A stretch of 15,484 nucleotides of DNA from an uncultured Ruminococcus sp. (GTDB lineage: Bacteria; Bacillota; Clostridia; Oscillospirales; Ruminococcaceae), in contig CAMCOJ010000014.1 of the NCBI GenBank assembly GCA_945876405.1, positions 1 to 15,484 on the forward strand, given 5' to 3'. The number at the start of each line of letters is the position of its first letter. Within the stretch, counting starts at the first letter, position 1. Shown piece by piece: positions 1-6,431 of the stretch. The notes under the pieces are model-generated. The model made no database searches. It had not been told where the DNA came from and saw nothing but the letters and a program-made list of their open reading frames with translations. The translations under genes were made by a program, and so were the position numbers.

Positions 1-2
1 TA

Positions 3-401
3 CTGCAGAAAACACTGAAACAAATATTGTTCTATGGTCCGGATCGTGGTATAATGAAGAAGGAGTACCAACTCACACATTCAGTAACCCTTGATGTAAT
101 TGCAGAGAATGAAAACAGCAAAGATTTCGGACCACTTTCAGAAAAGGTAAGATACTACAAAAAAGACCAGAAAGGAAAGATGATTATGTGTGACAAAGTA
201 CAAAGACTCATTGACGAAGCGTCAGAAGAAAAAGACAGGAAAATTGCAAAGGTGACTATGGAAAGGAACCGTGCAGTAGCTGAGAGAAAACGAATGGCTG
301 CTGAAAAGAAACGTGCGGTCGTAGAAAATAAACGTATGGCCGCAGAAATAAAATACCTTAAAGCTCAGCTTGCAGCACAGGAGAGCAGATTTTTATTCTG
401 A
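3..401 (+). CDS. C-terminal fragment of a probable Rpn-family (PD-(D/E)XK) nuclease/transposase-like protein, 5' end off the window
   Basis: The frame stays open to the left edge, so the gene probably begins outside the window; a TTG at 27 and an ATG at 54 are in frame but have no convincing ribosome binding site. The segment LSEKVRYYKKDQKGKMIMCD resembles the region just after the nuclease core in clostridial Rpn/PDDEXK_2 proteins (LAERVRYFKE...G...MC), as I recall that family. The catalytic core is not present here. From about codon 70 the protein is a highly charged predicted coiled coil with a 14-residue tandem repeat (RAVAERKRMAAEKK, then RAVVENKRMAAEIK), ending in AQLAAQESRFLF. Rpn proteins are DNA nucleases linked to RecA-independent recombination or phage defence. 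The family call is an inference from a short segment; a generic coiled-coil protein is the alternative. Confidence 0.5.
   Translation: MQKTLKQILFYGPDRGIMKKEYQLTHSVTLDVIAENENSKDFGPLSEKVRYYKKDQKGKMIMCDKVQRLIDEASEEKDRKIAKVTMERNRAVAERKRMAAEKKRAVVENKRMAAEIKYLKAQLAAQESRFLF
270..353 (+). repeat. Tandem 42-bp coding repeat (two units)
   Basis: Units 270-311 and 312-353 encode RAVAERKRMAAEKK and RAVVENKRMAAEIK, 11 of 14 residues identical and 30 of 42 bases identical by my count. Fourteen residues are two heptads, so the repeat lengthens a coiled coil without changing its register. Substitutions fall in all codon positions, so this is an old duplication and not a fresh slippage event. Confidence 0.7.
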
Positions 402-409
402 AAAAGAAA

Positions 410-438
410 TTGACAATCAGCGATTATTATGTTAAGAT
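410..438 (+). promoter_or_regulatory. Sigma-A-type promoter for the glycosyltransferase gene
   Basis: A perfect -35 box TTGACA (410-415) is followed by a 17-bp spacer and the -10 box TAAGAT (433-438), preceded by an extended -10 TGT (430-432). Transcription would begin near 445, upstream of the ATG at 476. A TTG at 410 that could otherwise be read as a start codon is part of the -35 box, which argues for the downstream ATG. Confidence 0.65.
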
Positions 439-475
439 GGATAACATCAAAGGAAGCAGGAAGGTTGGGGGTTAT

Positions 476-1213
476 ATGGATGAATATACTTTTTCGGTAG
501 TAATACCTGCTCATAACGAAGAAAAATATATCGGTAAATGCCTTACAGCGATAAAAGAAGCTGCCGGCAAAGCTGCACCTTTGAAGGTTCAGACTATTGT
601 TGTTGCGAACCGGTGTACAGACTGTACAGCTGATATTGCCAGAGAATATGGTGCTGAAGTAATTATAAACAGTGACAAGTTTATAAGCAGAATAAGAAAC
701 GCTGGCGTTAATTCTGCTAAAGGCTCCATAGTTGTAACTATAGACGCAGACAGTATTATGACAGACGGTTCTTTGAAGGAGATAAAAGAAATGCTTGAGA
801 GCGGCAGGTTTATTGCCGGCGGAACACGTTCAAAATTTGAAAGAATGTCACTCGGCATTGCTGTATCCGCCGCTTATATTGCAATAAACCTTGCACCGGT
901 TATGAAGAAAAGCAAGGCATTTCTTTCAGGTGGAATGTTCTGGTTTTATAAATCTGATTTCGATACTATAGGGGGATTTGATGAAACTCTTGTCAGTATG
1001 GAAGATCTGGATTTTGCAAGGAGACTGTGTGAGCTTGGAAAAAGCAGAGGTCAGAAATACGGAACCCTGAAAAAATCATTTATTATTACTTCCAGCAGAA
1101 AATTTGATGAATTCGGTGACTGGTATCTGATTAAAAACCGAAAACTTACAAAAGCAATCTTCACAGGGAAGGACAGGAATGCTGCGGATAGGTTTTATTA
1201 TGATGTCAGATAG
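476..1213 (+). CDS. Family 2 (GT-A fold) glycosyltransferase
   Basis: Predicted cytosolic or membrane-associated enzyme of 245 residues that transfers a sugar from a nucleotide-sugar donor; the acceptor cannot be told from sequence. The N-terminus SVVIPAHNEE (residues 7-16) is the typical GT2 nucleotide-binding start. The metal-binding DXD motif is D90-A91-D92 in TIDADS, followed by FLSGGMFWFYKSDF and GGFDE, and the acidic pair E176-D177 in SMEDLDFARRL fits the catalytic ED region. No transmembrane segment is evident. The ATG at 476 is chosen because the frame-extending TTG at 410 lies inside a -35 box; purine-rich AGGAAGG and GGGG lie just upstream, though the spacing is not ideal. An in-frame ATG at 437 is a less likely alternative. 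It stands alone, with its own promoter and a hairpin downstream, and is not obviously tied to a polysaccharide cluster here. Confidence 0.85.
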   Translation: MDEYTFSVVIPAHNEEKYIGKCLTAIKEAAGKAAPLKVQTIVVANRCTDCTADIAREYGAEVIINSDKFISRIRNAGVNSAKGSIVVTIDADSIMTDGSLKEIKEMLESGRFIAGGTRSKFERMSLGIAVSAAYIAINLAPVMKKSKAFLSGGMFWFYKSDFDTIGGFDETLVSMEDLDFARRLCELGKSRGQKYGTLKKSFIITSSRKFDEFGDWYLIKNRKLTKAIFTGKDRNAADRFYYDVR

Positions 1214-1232
1214 TTACAGTGCCTTGCACATC

Positions 1233-1250
1233 CGCCTGGTAAATAAGGCG
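1233..1250 (+). other. Small hairpin CGCCT/AGGCG
   Basis: A 5-bp stem (1233-1237 with 1246-1250) and 8-nt loop lie just 5' of the larger hairpin at 1255-1292. Together they make the transcript 3' of the glycosyltransferase gene a two-hairpin RNA. I assign no function to this one alone. Confidence 0.3.
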
Positions 1251-1254
1251 AAAT

Positions 1255-1310
1255 CAGCCTCTGATCGACGTAAATGCGTTGGTTAGGGGCTGCTGTTATT
1301 TTTCCTTTAC
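1255..1310 (+). terminator. Probable terminator of the glycosyltransferase gene (GU-rich 16-bp hairpin)
   Basis: Positions 1255-1270 pair with 1277-1292 in an uninterrupted 16-bp stem around the loop TAAATG, counting four G-U wobbles. It is followed by a broken T-rich run (TTATTTTTCCTTT). The wobbles pair only in + strand RNA; in - strand RNA they become C-A mismatches. The structure therefore acts on the transcript coming from the left. The U tract starts a few bases late, so termination may be inefficient. Confidence 0.5.
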
Positions 1311-1339
1311 TATATTTTGATTCTTCAGCATCCTGTCAG

Positions 1340-1393
1340 TATACAGTGTATAAATATTTTTTTTAGTAACCTTTTACAGTATTTTTACAGTAT
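1340..1393 (+). promoter_or_regulatory. Palindrome and helically spaced TACAGT repeats upstream of asnB
   Basis: TATACAGTGTATA (1340-1352) is a perfect odd palindrome. Further on, TTTTACAGTAT occurs twice in perfect tandem (1372-1382, 1383-1393). The shared TACAGT begins at 1342, 1375 and 1386, that is 33 and 11 bp apart, close to three helical turns and one. The cluster ends just upstream of the asnB -35 region, where an activator would sit. This is inference; no known operator is recognised. Confidence 0.35.
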
Positions 1394-1399
1394 ATATTA

Positions 1400-1428
1400 T
1401 TGCATATTTCAGCAGATTATAGTATAAT
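1400..1428 (+). promoter_or_regulatory. asnB operon promoter
   Basis: A consensus -10 TATAAT (1423-1428) lies 17 bp downstream of a weak -35 TTGCAT (1400-1405). Transcription would begin near 1435, giving a leader of about 42 nt, too short for a T-box. The weak -35 box together with the repeats upstream suggests that an activator is needed. Confidence 0.6.
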
Positions 1429-1476
1429 TAAATGAGTATGAAATTTTTTTAACCTGTTTACCGGAGGCATTTATCT

Positions 1477-3348
1477 ATGTGCGGATATGTAGGATTCACA
1501 AACACAATAAATAACGCTAACATTGTTCTGAAAAAGATGATGGAGCGAATCAGACATCGCGGACCTGACGGAGAAGGACAGTATATTGATGAGGGAATTG
1601 CACTCGGACACAGAAGACTGAGTATTATTGATATTGATGCAGGTGCTCAGCCTATGTACAATGAAGACGGTTCCCTTGTTATTGTATTTAACGGAGAGAT
1701 ATATAACTATAAGCAGATAAGGGAAGGGCTTGTCAGAGCGGGACACAGGTTTGCGACACAGTCTGACACTGAGGTGCTTGTTCACGGATATGAAGAGTAT
1801 GGCAGCGATATCCTCGGAAAGCTCAGAGGCATGTTCTCATTTGTAATATGGGACAGAAACAAACAGGAACTTTTCGGTGCAAGGGATTTTTTCGGGATAA
1901 AGCCTCTTTACTATGCTGATATGAACGGTTCATTTATGTTCGGTTCAGAAATAAAAAGCTTCCTTGAGCATCCTGATTTTAAGAAGGAACTCAATGAAAC
2001 AGCTCTGGAGAACTATCTGACATTTCAGTATTCTCCGACAAATGAAACATTTTTCAAAAATGTATACAAGCTCCCGCCGGCACATTTCTTCATAAAGGAC
2101 AAAACAGGTTTCAGGTGCCAGCGTTACTGGAAAGTTGAATTTGAAGCAGATGAGAAGCCTGAGCTTGACGAATGGGTAAACAGAATTTCAGATACCATGC
2201 ATGATTCAGTTGAGGCTCACAAGGTAAGTGACGTTGAAGTAGGAAGCTTCCTTTCAAGCGGTGTTGACTCAAGCTACGTTGCAGCCATTGCAGGTGTTGA
2301 CAAGACATTTACAGTCGGTTTCGGCACTGATGAAAGATATAACGAGATTGGCTGGGCAAAGGAATTCTCGAAGGCGATAGGCAAGGAAAATACAAGCAAG
2401 GTAATTACCCCTGAAGAGTACTGGGGCATACTTCCGAAGATTCAGTATCATATGGATGAACCGCTTGCAGATCCTTCGGCGGTTGCACTTTACTTTGTGT
2501 GCAATATCGCCTCTGAAAAACTTAAGGTTGTTCTTTCCGGCGAGGGAGCGGATGAGATATTCGGCGGCTACAATGTCTACAGCGAACCGGGCGGAACGGC
2601 GTATGACAGGGTTCCTATGGGTATAAGAAAGCAGATTGGAAAACTCTGCAGCAAACTTCCGGCACGCCGCGGACTTAACTTCTTTATCAGAAAGGGAAAG
2701 ACAGTTGAGGAGCGTTTTATCGGAAACGCCTATATGTTTACCCCTGCTGAGAGAAAGGCTCTTCTTAAGATAAAGACGGATGCTCCGCACCCAATGAAGC
2801 TGACTGCACCGTTTTACAGTGAAGTTGCCGGCAAGGATGATGTTACAAAGATGCAGTATCTTGACCTTCATATGTGGATGGCCGGAGATATTCTTCTCAA
2901 GGCGGACCGTATGAGTATGGCAAATTCACTTGAACTTCGTGTACCTTTCCTTGACAGGGAGGTTATGGCTCTTGCTCAGAAGATTCCGACAAGATACAGG
3001 GTGACAAGAAAAGAGTATACCGATGAGAAGACAAAGTACATTACAAAGTATGCCATGAGAAAAGCTGCGAAAAAGGATACTCCTCCTCAGACTGCAAAAA
3101 CTGCAGCCAAGAAAAAACTCGGTTTCCCTGTTCCGATAAGAGTATGGCTCCGGGAGGAAAAATATTATTCTGTGGTAAAGGAGAAGTTCACTTCAGAGAC
3201 TGCAGAAAAATATTTCAACACGGAACTTCTTGTAAAGCTCCTTGACGACCATAAAAATCAGATTCGTGATAACAGCAGAAAAATATGGACAGTGTTCTCA
3301 TTCCTTATCTGGTATGATGTATTTTTCCTGCAGACTAAGGAGGCGTGA
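1477..3348 (+). CDS. asnB: Asparagine synthase (glutamine-hydrolysing)
   Basis: Cytosolic enzyme of 623 residues that makes asparagine and glutamate from aspartate and glutamine, using ATP. It begins MCGYVGF, so after Met removal Cys2 is the N-terminal nucleophile of the class II glutaminase domain; IRHRGPDG, HRRLSIID and FNGEIYNY are characteristic of that domain (about residues 1-200). The synthetase half carries the PP-loop SSGVDSS (260-266), followed by VVLSGEGADEIFGGY and ELRVPFLD, all usual for AsnB. Length is normal for the bacterial form. The start is set by GGAGG at 1463-1467, nine bases from the ATG. Its stop codon overlaps the earliest possible start of the HD gene, and an AAGGAGG lies at its 3' end, so the two are probably co-transcribed and translationally coupled. 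Confidence 0.95.
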   Translation: MCGYVGFTNTINNANIVLKKMMERIRHRGPDGEGQYIDEGIALGHRRLSIIDIDAGAQPMYNEDGSLVIVFNGEIYNYKQIREGLVRAGHRFATQSDTEVLVHGYEEYGSDILGKLRGMFSFVIWDRNKQELFGARDFFGIKPLYYADMNGSFMFGSEIKSFLEHPDFKKELNETALENYLTFQYSPTNETFFKNVYKLPPAHFFIKDKTGFRCQRYWKVEFEADEKPELDEWVNRISDTMHDSVEAHKVSDVEVGSFLSSGVDSSYVAAIAGVDKTFTVGFGTDERYNEIGWAKEFSKAIGKENTSKVITPEEYWGILPKIQYHMDEPLADPSAVALYFVCNIASEKLKVVLSGEGADEIFGGYNVYSEPGGTAYDRVPMGIRKQIGKLCSKLPARRGLNFFIRKGKTVEERFIGNAYMFTPAERKALLKIKTDAPHPMKLTAPFYSEVAGKDDVTKMQYLDLHMWMAGDILLKADRMSMANSLELRVPFLDREVMALAQKIPTRYRVTRKEYTDEKTKYITKYAMRKAAKKDTPPQTAKTAAKKKLGFPVPIRVWLREEKYYSVVKEKFTSETAEKYFNTELLVKLLDDHKNQIRDNSRKIWTVFSFLIWYDVFFLQTKEA

Positions 3349-3353
3349 CTGTA

Positions 3354-4022
3354 TTGGCAAGTGTTGTGACCTATAAGTATATCAGGCAGAATCCTGATAT
3401 CATGACATATATAAAACGTGCAGACAAGGCACTTGAGGCTATCGGGTATACAGAACATTCTGTTGCACATGTTGAACGTGTTGCACAGACGGCAAGTATG
3501 ATACTCACTGAGCTCGGATATCCTGAGAGACAGATTGAGCTTGTAAAGATTGCAGGTATCATGCATGACATAGGAAATGTAATAAACCGTGTTGACCACG
3601 CTCAGAGCGGTGCTGTAATGGCATTCCGGCTTCTTGACAATCTCAGTATGCCGGCAGAGGAGATATGCACCATTGTTTCTGCAATAGGAAATCACGATGA
3701 ATCAACAGCATTTCCTGTTGATCCTGTTTCGGCGGCTCTCATAATAGCTGACAAGACCGATGTACGCCGTACAAGGGTGAGAAACAGCGATATCTTTAAC
3801 TTTGATATTCATGACCGTGTAAACTATGCGGTTGAAAGCTCAAATGTACGCTTCAATGATAATAAAACATCAATTATTCTTGAACTTACTATAAACACTA
3901 CCATCTCATCAGTGATGGAATACTTCGAAATATTTCTCCAGCGAATGATACTGTGCAAGAAGGCTTCGCAGTATCTCGGTCTGAAGTTTGAAATGGTTAT
4001 CAACGGAACGGAAGTTCTGTAA
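3354..4022 (+). CDS. HD-domain phosphohydrolase of unknown substrate
   Basis: Predicted cytosolic metal-dependent phosphohydrolase of 222 residues. The HD signature is clear: H39 in TEHSVAHVERV, H71-D72 in GIMHDIGNVINR, H114-D115 in AIGNHDES, then ADKTDVRR, where the late HD-domain aspartate is expected. The C-terminal third (from about DIHDRVNYAVE to the end) has no named motif, but the whole protein matches a stand-alone clostridial HD protein type I know only as uncharacterised. The start is uncertain: AAGGAGG (3337-3343) is too close to GTG 3345, which overlaps the asnB stop, but well placed for TTG 3354; GTG 3366 is another option. It sits between asnB and pyrB with short gaps (23 bases to pyrB), so a role near aspartate or nucleotide metabolism is possible, but that is context only. 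Confidence 0.85.
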   Translation: MASVVTYKYIRQNPDIMTYIKRADKALEAIGYTEHSVAHVERVAQTASMILTELGYPERQIELVKIAGIMHDIGNVINRVDHAQSGAVMAFRLLDNLSMPAEEICTIVSAIGNHDESTAFPVDPVSAALIIADKTDVRRTRVRNSDIFNFDIHDRVNYAVESSNVRFNDNKTSIILELTINTTISSVMEYFEIFLQRMILCKKASQYLGLKFEMVINGTEVL

Positions 4023-4045
4023 ATATATTGTTAAGGAGTAATAAT

Positions 4046-5119
4046 ATGCAGCATTTAATTGATCTTGATGATTATCCTGTTTCATGGTGGAACAGAGTTA
4101 TAGCCCTTGGTAAGGATATCTACACAAATCCCGGAAGATACAAAGGTGCATGTGCCGGCAAGGTAATGGGTACCCTCTTTTACGAGCCATCTACAAGAAC
4201 ACAGATGTCATTCCAGACAGCCATGCTGAGACTTGGCGGATCTCTTATCGGATTTGACAATCCTGCTACATCTTCAGTGTCAAAGGGTGAAAACCTTAAG
4301 GATACAACAAAGATAGTAAGCGGATATTCAGATGTACTTGTTATTCGTCATCCGCTCGAAGGTGCTGCCAAAGCAGCTGCACTTACTGCAGAGTGTCCGG
4401 TTATAAACGCAGGTGACGGCGGACATCTTCATCCTACACAGACACTTACAGACATGCTTACTCTTACAATGGAAAAGGGCAGAACTGATAATCTCGTAAT
4501 CGGTATGTGTGGTGACCTTCTTAACGGAAGAACGGTACATTCGCTCTGTAAGGCGCTTTCATGCTATCCGAACAACAAATTTATATTCATTTCAACTCCT
4601 GAACTTATGGTTCCGCAGTATGTTAAGGATATTCTTGATTCACACGGCTGTGAATACAGGGAGGTTTCATCACTTGAAGAGACAATTCCTGAACTTGACG
4701 TTCTCTACATGACAAGAATTCAGTCCGAGAGATTTGCTTCAAAGGAAGAATATGAATCACAGAAAAATGTTTATGTTCTCGACAGGAAAAAGCTTAACCT
4801 CGGCAAGAAGGATCTTATAGTTCTTCATCCGCTTCCGAGAGTTGACGAGATAACAATGGATGTGGATGATGACAGCAGAGCGCTGTATTTCAAACAGACA
4901 AAGTACGGCATGTATGTTCGTATGGCCCTTGTTCTTACCTTAATTGAAAACAGGGACAAGGACGGTGCACAGCTCCTTAAGGGTTCAGTTCTCAGAGACG
5001 CAAAATGCACAAACCCAAGATGTATCACACATCCGGAATACTATCTCCCGAAGAGCTTTATCAAATCAGGTGATATCGCAGAATGTGAATACTGCGACGA
5101 AAGAATACTTCTCTCATAG
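4046..5119 (+). CDS. pyrB: Aspartate carbamoyltransferase catalytic chain with a fused PyrI-type zinc module
   Basis: Predicted 357-residue enzyme of pyrimidine synthesis that joins carbamoyl phosphate and aspartate to give carbamoylaspartate. Catalytic motifs are present in order: YEPSTRT (46-52), the mobile-loop lysine in SSVSKGENLKDT, VIRHPLEGAA, HLHPTQTL, GDLLNGRTVHSL, MTRIQSER and HPLPRVDEI. After the catalytic domain there is a short extension with four cysteines, C321-x4-C326-x20-C347-x2-C350, in the context CTNPRCITHPEYY and CEYCDERI. This closely follows the zinc domain of the regulatory chain PyrI (E. coli C-x4-C-x23-C-x2-C). The nucleotide-binding N-terminal domain of PyrI is absent. 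Fused PyrB/PyrI proteins are known in some bacteria; this one seems to keep only the zinc part. The ATG at 4046 has AAGGAG at 4033-4038, seven bases away; TTG 4028 lies upstream of that site and is rejected. Confidence 0.93.
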   Translation: MQHLIDLDDYPVSWWNRVIALGKDIYTNPGRYKGACAGKVMGTLFYEPSTRTQMSFQTAMLRLGGSLIGFDNPATSSVSKGENLKDTTKIVSGYSDVLVIRHPLEGAAKAAALTAECPVINAGDGGHLHPTQTLTDMLTLTMEKGRTDNLVIGMCGDLLNGRTVHSLCKALSCYPNNKFIFISTPELMVPQYVKDILDSHGCEYREVSSLEETIPELDVLYMTRIQSERFASKEEYESQKNVYVLDRKKLNLGKKDLIVLHPLPRVDEITMDVDDDSRALYFKQTKYGMYVRMALVLTLIENRDKDGAQLLKGSVLRDAKCTNPRCITHPEYYLPKSFIKSGDIAECEYCDERILLS

Positions 5120-5134
5120 TTTCATATAAAAAAT

Positions 5135-5165
5135 CCCGCAGTTTTCATAGTCTGAAGGCTGCGGG
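5135..5165. terminator. Bidirectional terminator between pyrB and the convergent lacI-family gene
   Basis: Positions 5135-5147 pair with 5153-5165 (CCCGCAG against CTGCGGG at the base) in a 13-bp stem with two G-U pairs and the loop TAGTC. On the - strand it is followed by TTTTTT, a good U tract for the LacI gene. On the + strand the following TTATGTTTTG is weaker. Confidence 0.75.
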
Positions 5166-5187
5166 TTATGTTTTGCTGGTACCATAT

Positions 5188-6210
5188 TTAATTTGTTGTT
5201 TCCCGCCGCACAAGGACAGGAGTAAGAACTTTGTGAACCGGTGCTTCAAGAGGTTTTGGTCTGCGTTTTTTTCGTTCATTTATCTGCATAAGAAGAAGGT
5301 TCATTGTTTCTTCTGCAATCTTATCAACCTGCTGACCAACGGTTGTGATTGGAATTACAGCTTCTTTTGAAACCGGTGAATTATCAAAGCCGATTATTTT
5401 GTATTTTTCAGGGAGAGTCCCGTATTTTTTTACTATGATATTCAGCAGTATATTAGCGTGAGTATCATTAGGCATAAAAATTCCTATTTTTTTTTCGGGG
5501 TATGTTTCTTCAATTTCTTCAAAAATCTTCTTTATATTTTCAAGATTTTCTTCAAAGTTTCCGCCAAAGTCTTTTATCATGATTCTGTGTTCAAAATTAT
5601 TTGATTCACAGAATTCACTGAAACCAACTATTCTTCCGTATGCAGGTATAGATTCGGGAAAATCTGAATTTGCATGAATAAGTACATCACACCCGCTTTT
5701 TGCAAGAACATCTGCTGCCTGCATGCCACCAGTATAGTTGTCTGTATTTACACTGCATACATATTCATCTTCACGTTCAATTGTAACTATTGGAATATTG
5801 TATTCGGACAGTTCCTTTGAAGAAAGCGTGTGGCTCAGTATTATCAGTCCTTCTGTTTTGTATGCAAGAAGTTCGTTTATGTATCTTCTTTCAGTATCAG
5901 CATCATCGTTTCCTGCAAATACGATAAATTTGTATCCGTATGTTTCGTAGGTAGAAATAATATGGTCAAGAATATCTGAATAATAGTGCATATAAAGGTC
6001 AGGGATAATAATTCCGACTATTTCGGTTTTTCCGTTTGCCATAACCCTTGCCAGCTTGTTTTCTTTATAACCAAGCACTTCAAGAGCATTTGCTATCTTT
6101 TCCTGGTTTTCTATGGTGACAGAGTCCGGATTATTAAAGTATCTGGAGATAGTTGTTTTTGAAAAACCGGTATATTCTGCAATATCTGCGAAAGTAACAT
6201 TTTTTTTCAT
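5188..6210 (-). CDS. LacI-family transcriptional regulator of the sugar-uptake operon
   Basis: Predicted 340-residue DNA-binding repressor. The N-terminal helix-turn-helix is VTFADIAEYTGFSKTTISRY (residues 5-24), followed by the usual IANALEVLGYKENKLARVM hinge region. The rest is a periplasmic-binding-protein-like effector domain (EIVGIIIPDL, GLIILSHTL, IGIFMPNDTHANILL, KIIGFDNSPVS, TTVGQQVDKI). The natural ligand is likely sucrose, a fructoside, or a phosphorylated product, judged from the neighbouring operon. The ATG at 6210 is chosen because AGGAGG (complement of 6218-6223) is seven bases away; a TTG at 6216 is only one base from it. It is transcribed divergently from the binding-protein gene, and operator-like palindromes lie between them, so it probably represses that operon and perhaps itself. 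Confidence 0.93.
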   Translation of the reverse strand: MKKNVTFADIAEYTGFSKTTISRYFNNPDSVTIENQEKIANALEVLGYKENKLARVMANGKTEIVGIIIPDLYMHYYSDILDHIISTYETYGYKFIVFAGNDDADTERRYINELLAYKTEGLIILSHTLSSKELSEYNIPIVTIEREDEYVCSVNTDNYTGGMQAADVLAKSGCDVLIHANSDFPESIPAYGRIVGFSEFCESNNFEHRIMIKDFGGNFEENLENIKKIFEEIEETYPEKKIGIFMPNDTHANILLNIIVKKYGTLPEKYKIIGFDNSPVSKEAVIPITTVGQQVDKIAEETMNLLLMQINERKKRRPKPLEAPVHKVLTPVLVRRETTN

Positions 6211-6236
6211 TGTCAAGCCTCCTGTTTGATGTCTTA

Positions 6237-6265
6237 ATTATAGCACAGAAATAAATTGAAATCAA
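6237..6265 (-). promoter_or_regulatory. Promoter of the lacI-family gene
   Basis: On the - strand, TTGATT (complement of 6260-6265) is followed by a 17-bp spacer and a perfect TATAAT (complement of 6237-6242) with an extended -10 TGC. Transcription would begin near 6230, just upstream of the ribosome binding site at 6218-6223. Confidence 0.65.
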
Positions 6266-6279
6266 TAAAGTAATCAGTA

Positions 6280-6295
6280 AAGTAACCGGTTTTGT
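6280..6295. promoter_or_regulatory. Operator-like site O1 (distal)
   Basis: AAGTAACCGGTTTTGT shares the left half-site AAGTAAC with O3 and has the palindromic core AACCGGTT with a central CG step, usual for LacI-family operators. It lies about 114 bp upstream of O3 (centre to centre) and upstream of the lacI-family -35 box. The stretch 6271-6286 repeats at 6385-6400 with 15 of 16 bases identical. Confidence 0.55.
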
Positions 6296-6354
6296 AGGTA
6301 GGTACAAAACTGTTTTTTGATTTTTGGAAACTGCTACAAAAATTCAAATTATTC

Positions 6355-6383
6355 TTGACAAATAACTGGTTACATGGTACTAT
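6355..6383 (+). promoter_or_regulatory. Promoter of the sugar-uptake operon
   Basis: A perfect -35 TTGACA (6355-6360), 17-bp spacer and -10 TACTAT (6378-6383) with extended -10 TGG (6375-6377). The start of transcription would be near 6390. Operator-like sites sit inside the spacer and just after the start. Confidence 0.75.
6360..6375. promoter_or_regulatory. Operator-like site O2 (between -35 and -10)
   Basis: AAATAACTGGTTACAT contains the inverted half-sites TAAC and GTTA around a central TG step. It covers the promoter spacer, so bound repressor would block RNA polymerase. Its centre is 34 bp from the O3 centre and 80 bp from the O1 centre. Confidence 0.6.
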
Positions 6384-6393
6384 GTAATTAGTA

Positions 6394-6409
6394 AAGTAAC
6401 TAGTTACTT
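6394..6409. promoter_or_regulatory. Operator-like site O3 (downstream of the transcription start), perfect palindrome
   Basis: AAGTAACTAGTTACTT is a perfect 16-bp palindrome, placed at about +5 to +20 of the operon transcript and upstream of the ribosome binding site. It has the size, symmetry and position of a main LacI-family operator and is the best of the three sites. Confidence 0.75.
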
Positions 6410-6431
6410 AAAAGAACGGAGGAAAACAGTT

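Noticed and set aside
410..475. TTG start at 410 that would add 22 residues to the glycosyltransferase
   Set aside because: The TTG is part of a perfect TTGACA -35 box with an extended -10 seventeen bases on, so the start lies downstream; the added residues are not GT2-like.
1213..1476. T-box or other amino-acid riboswitch upstream of asnB
   Set aside because: The predicted transcript start leaves only about 42 nt of leader, and no specifier loop, T-box sequence or terminator/antiterminator pair was seen.
2269..2871. 200-codon open frame on the - strand inside asnB
   Set aside because: It lies wholly within a well-supported gene, has no ribosome binding site and no family-like motifs; it is a shadow of asnB.
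6325..6338. Catabolite-repression (cre) site TGGAAACTGCTACA upstream of the operon
   Set aside because: It misses two of the fixed positions of the cre consensus, including the central CG, so it is not distinguishable from chance.
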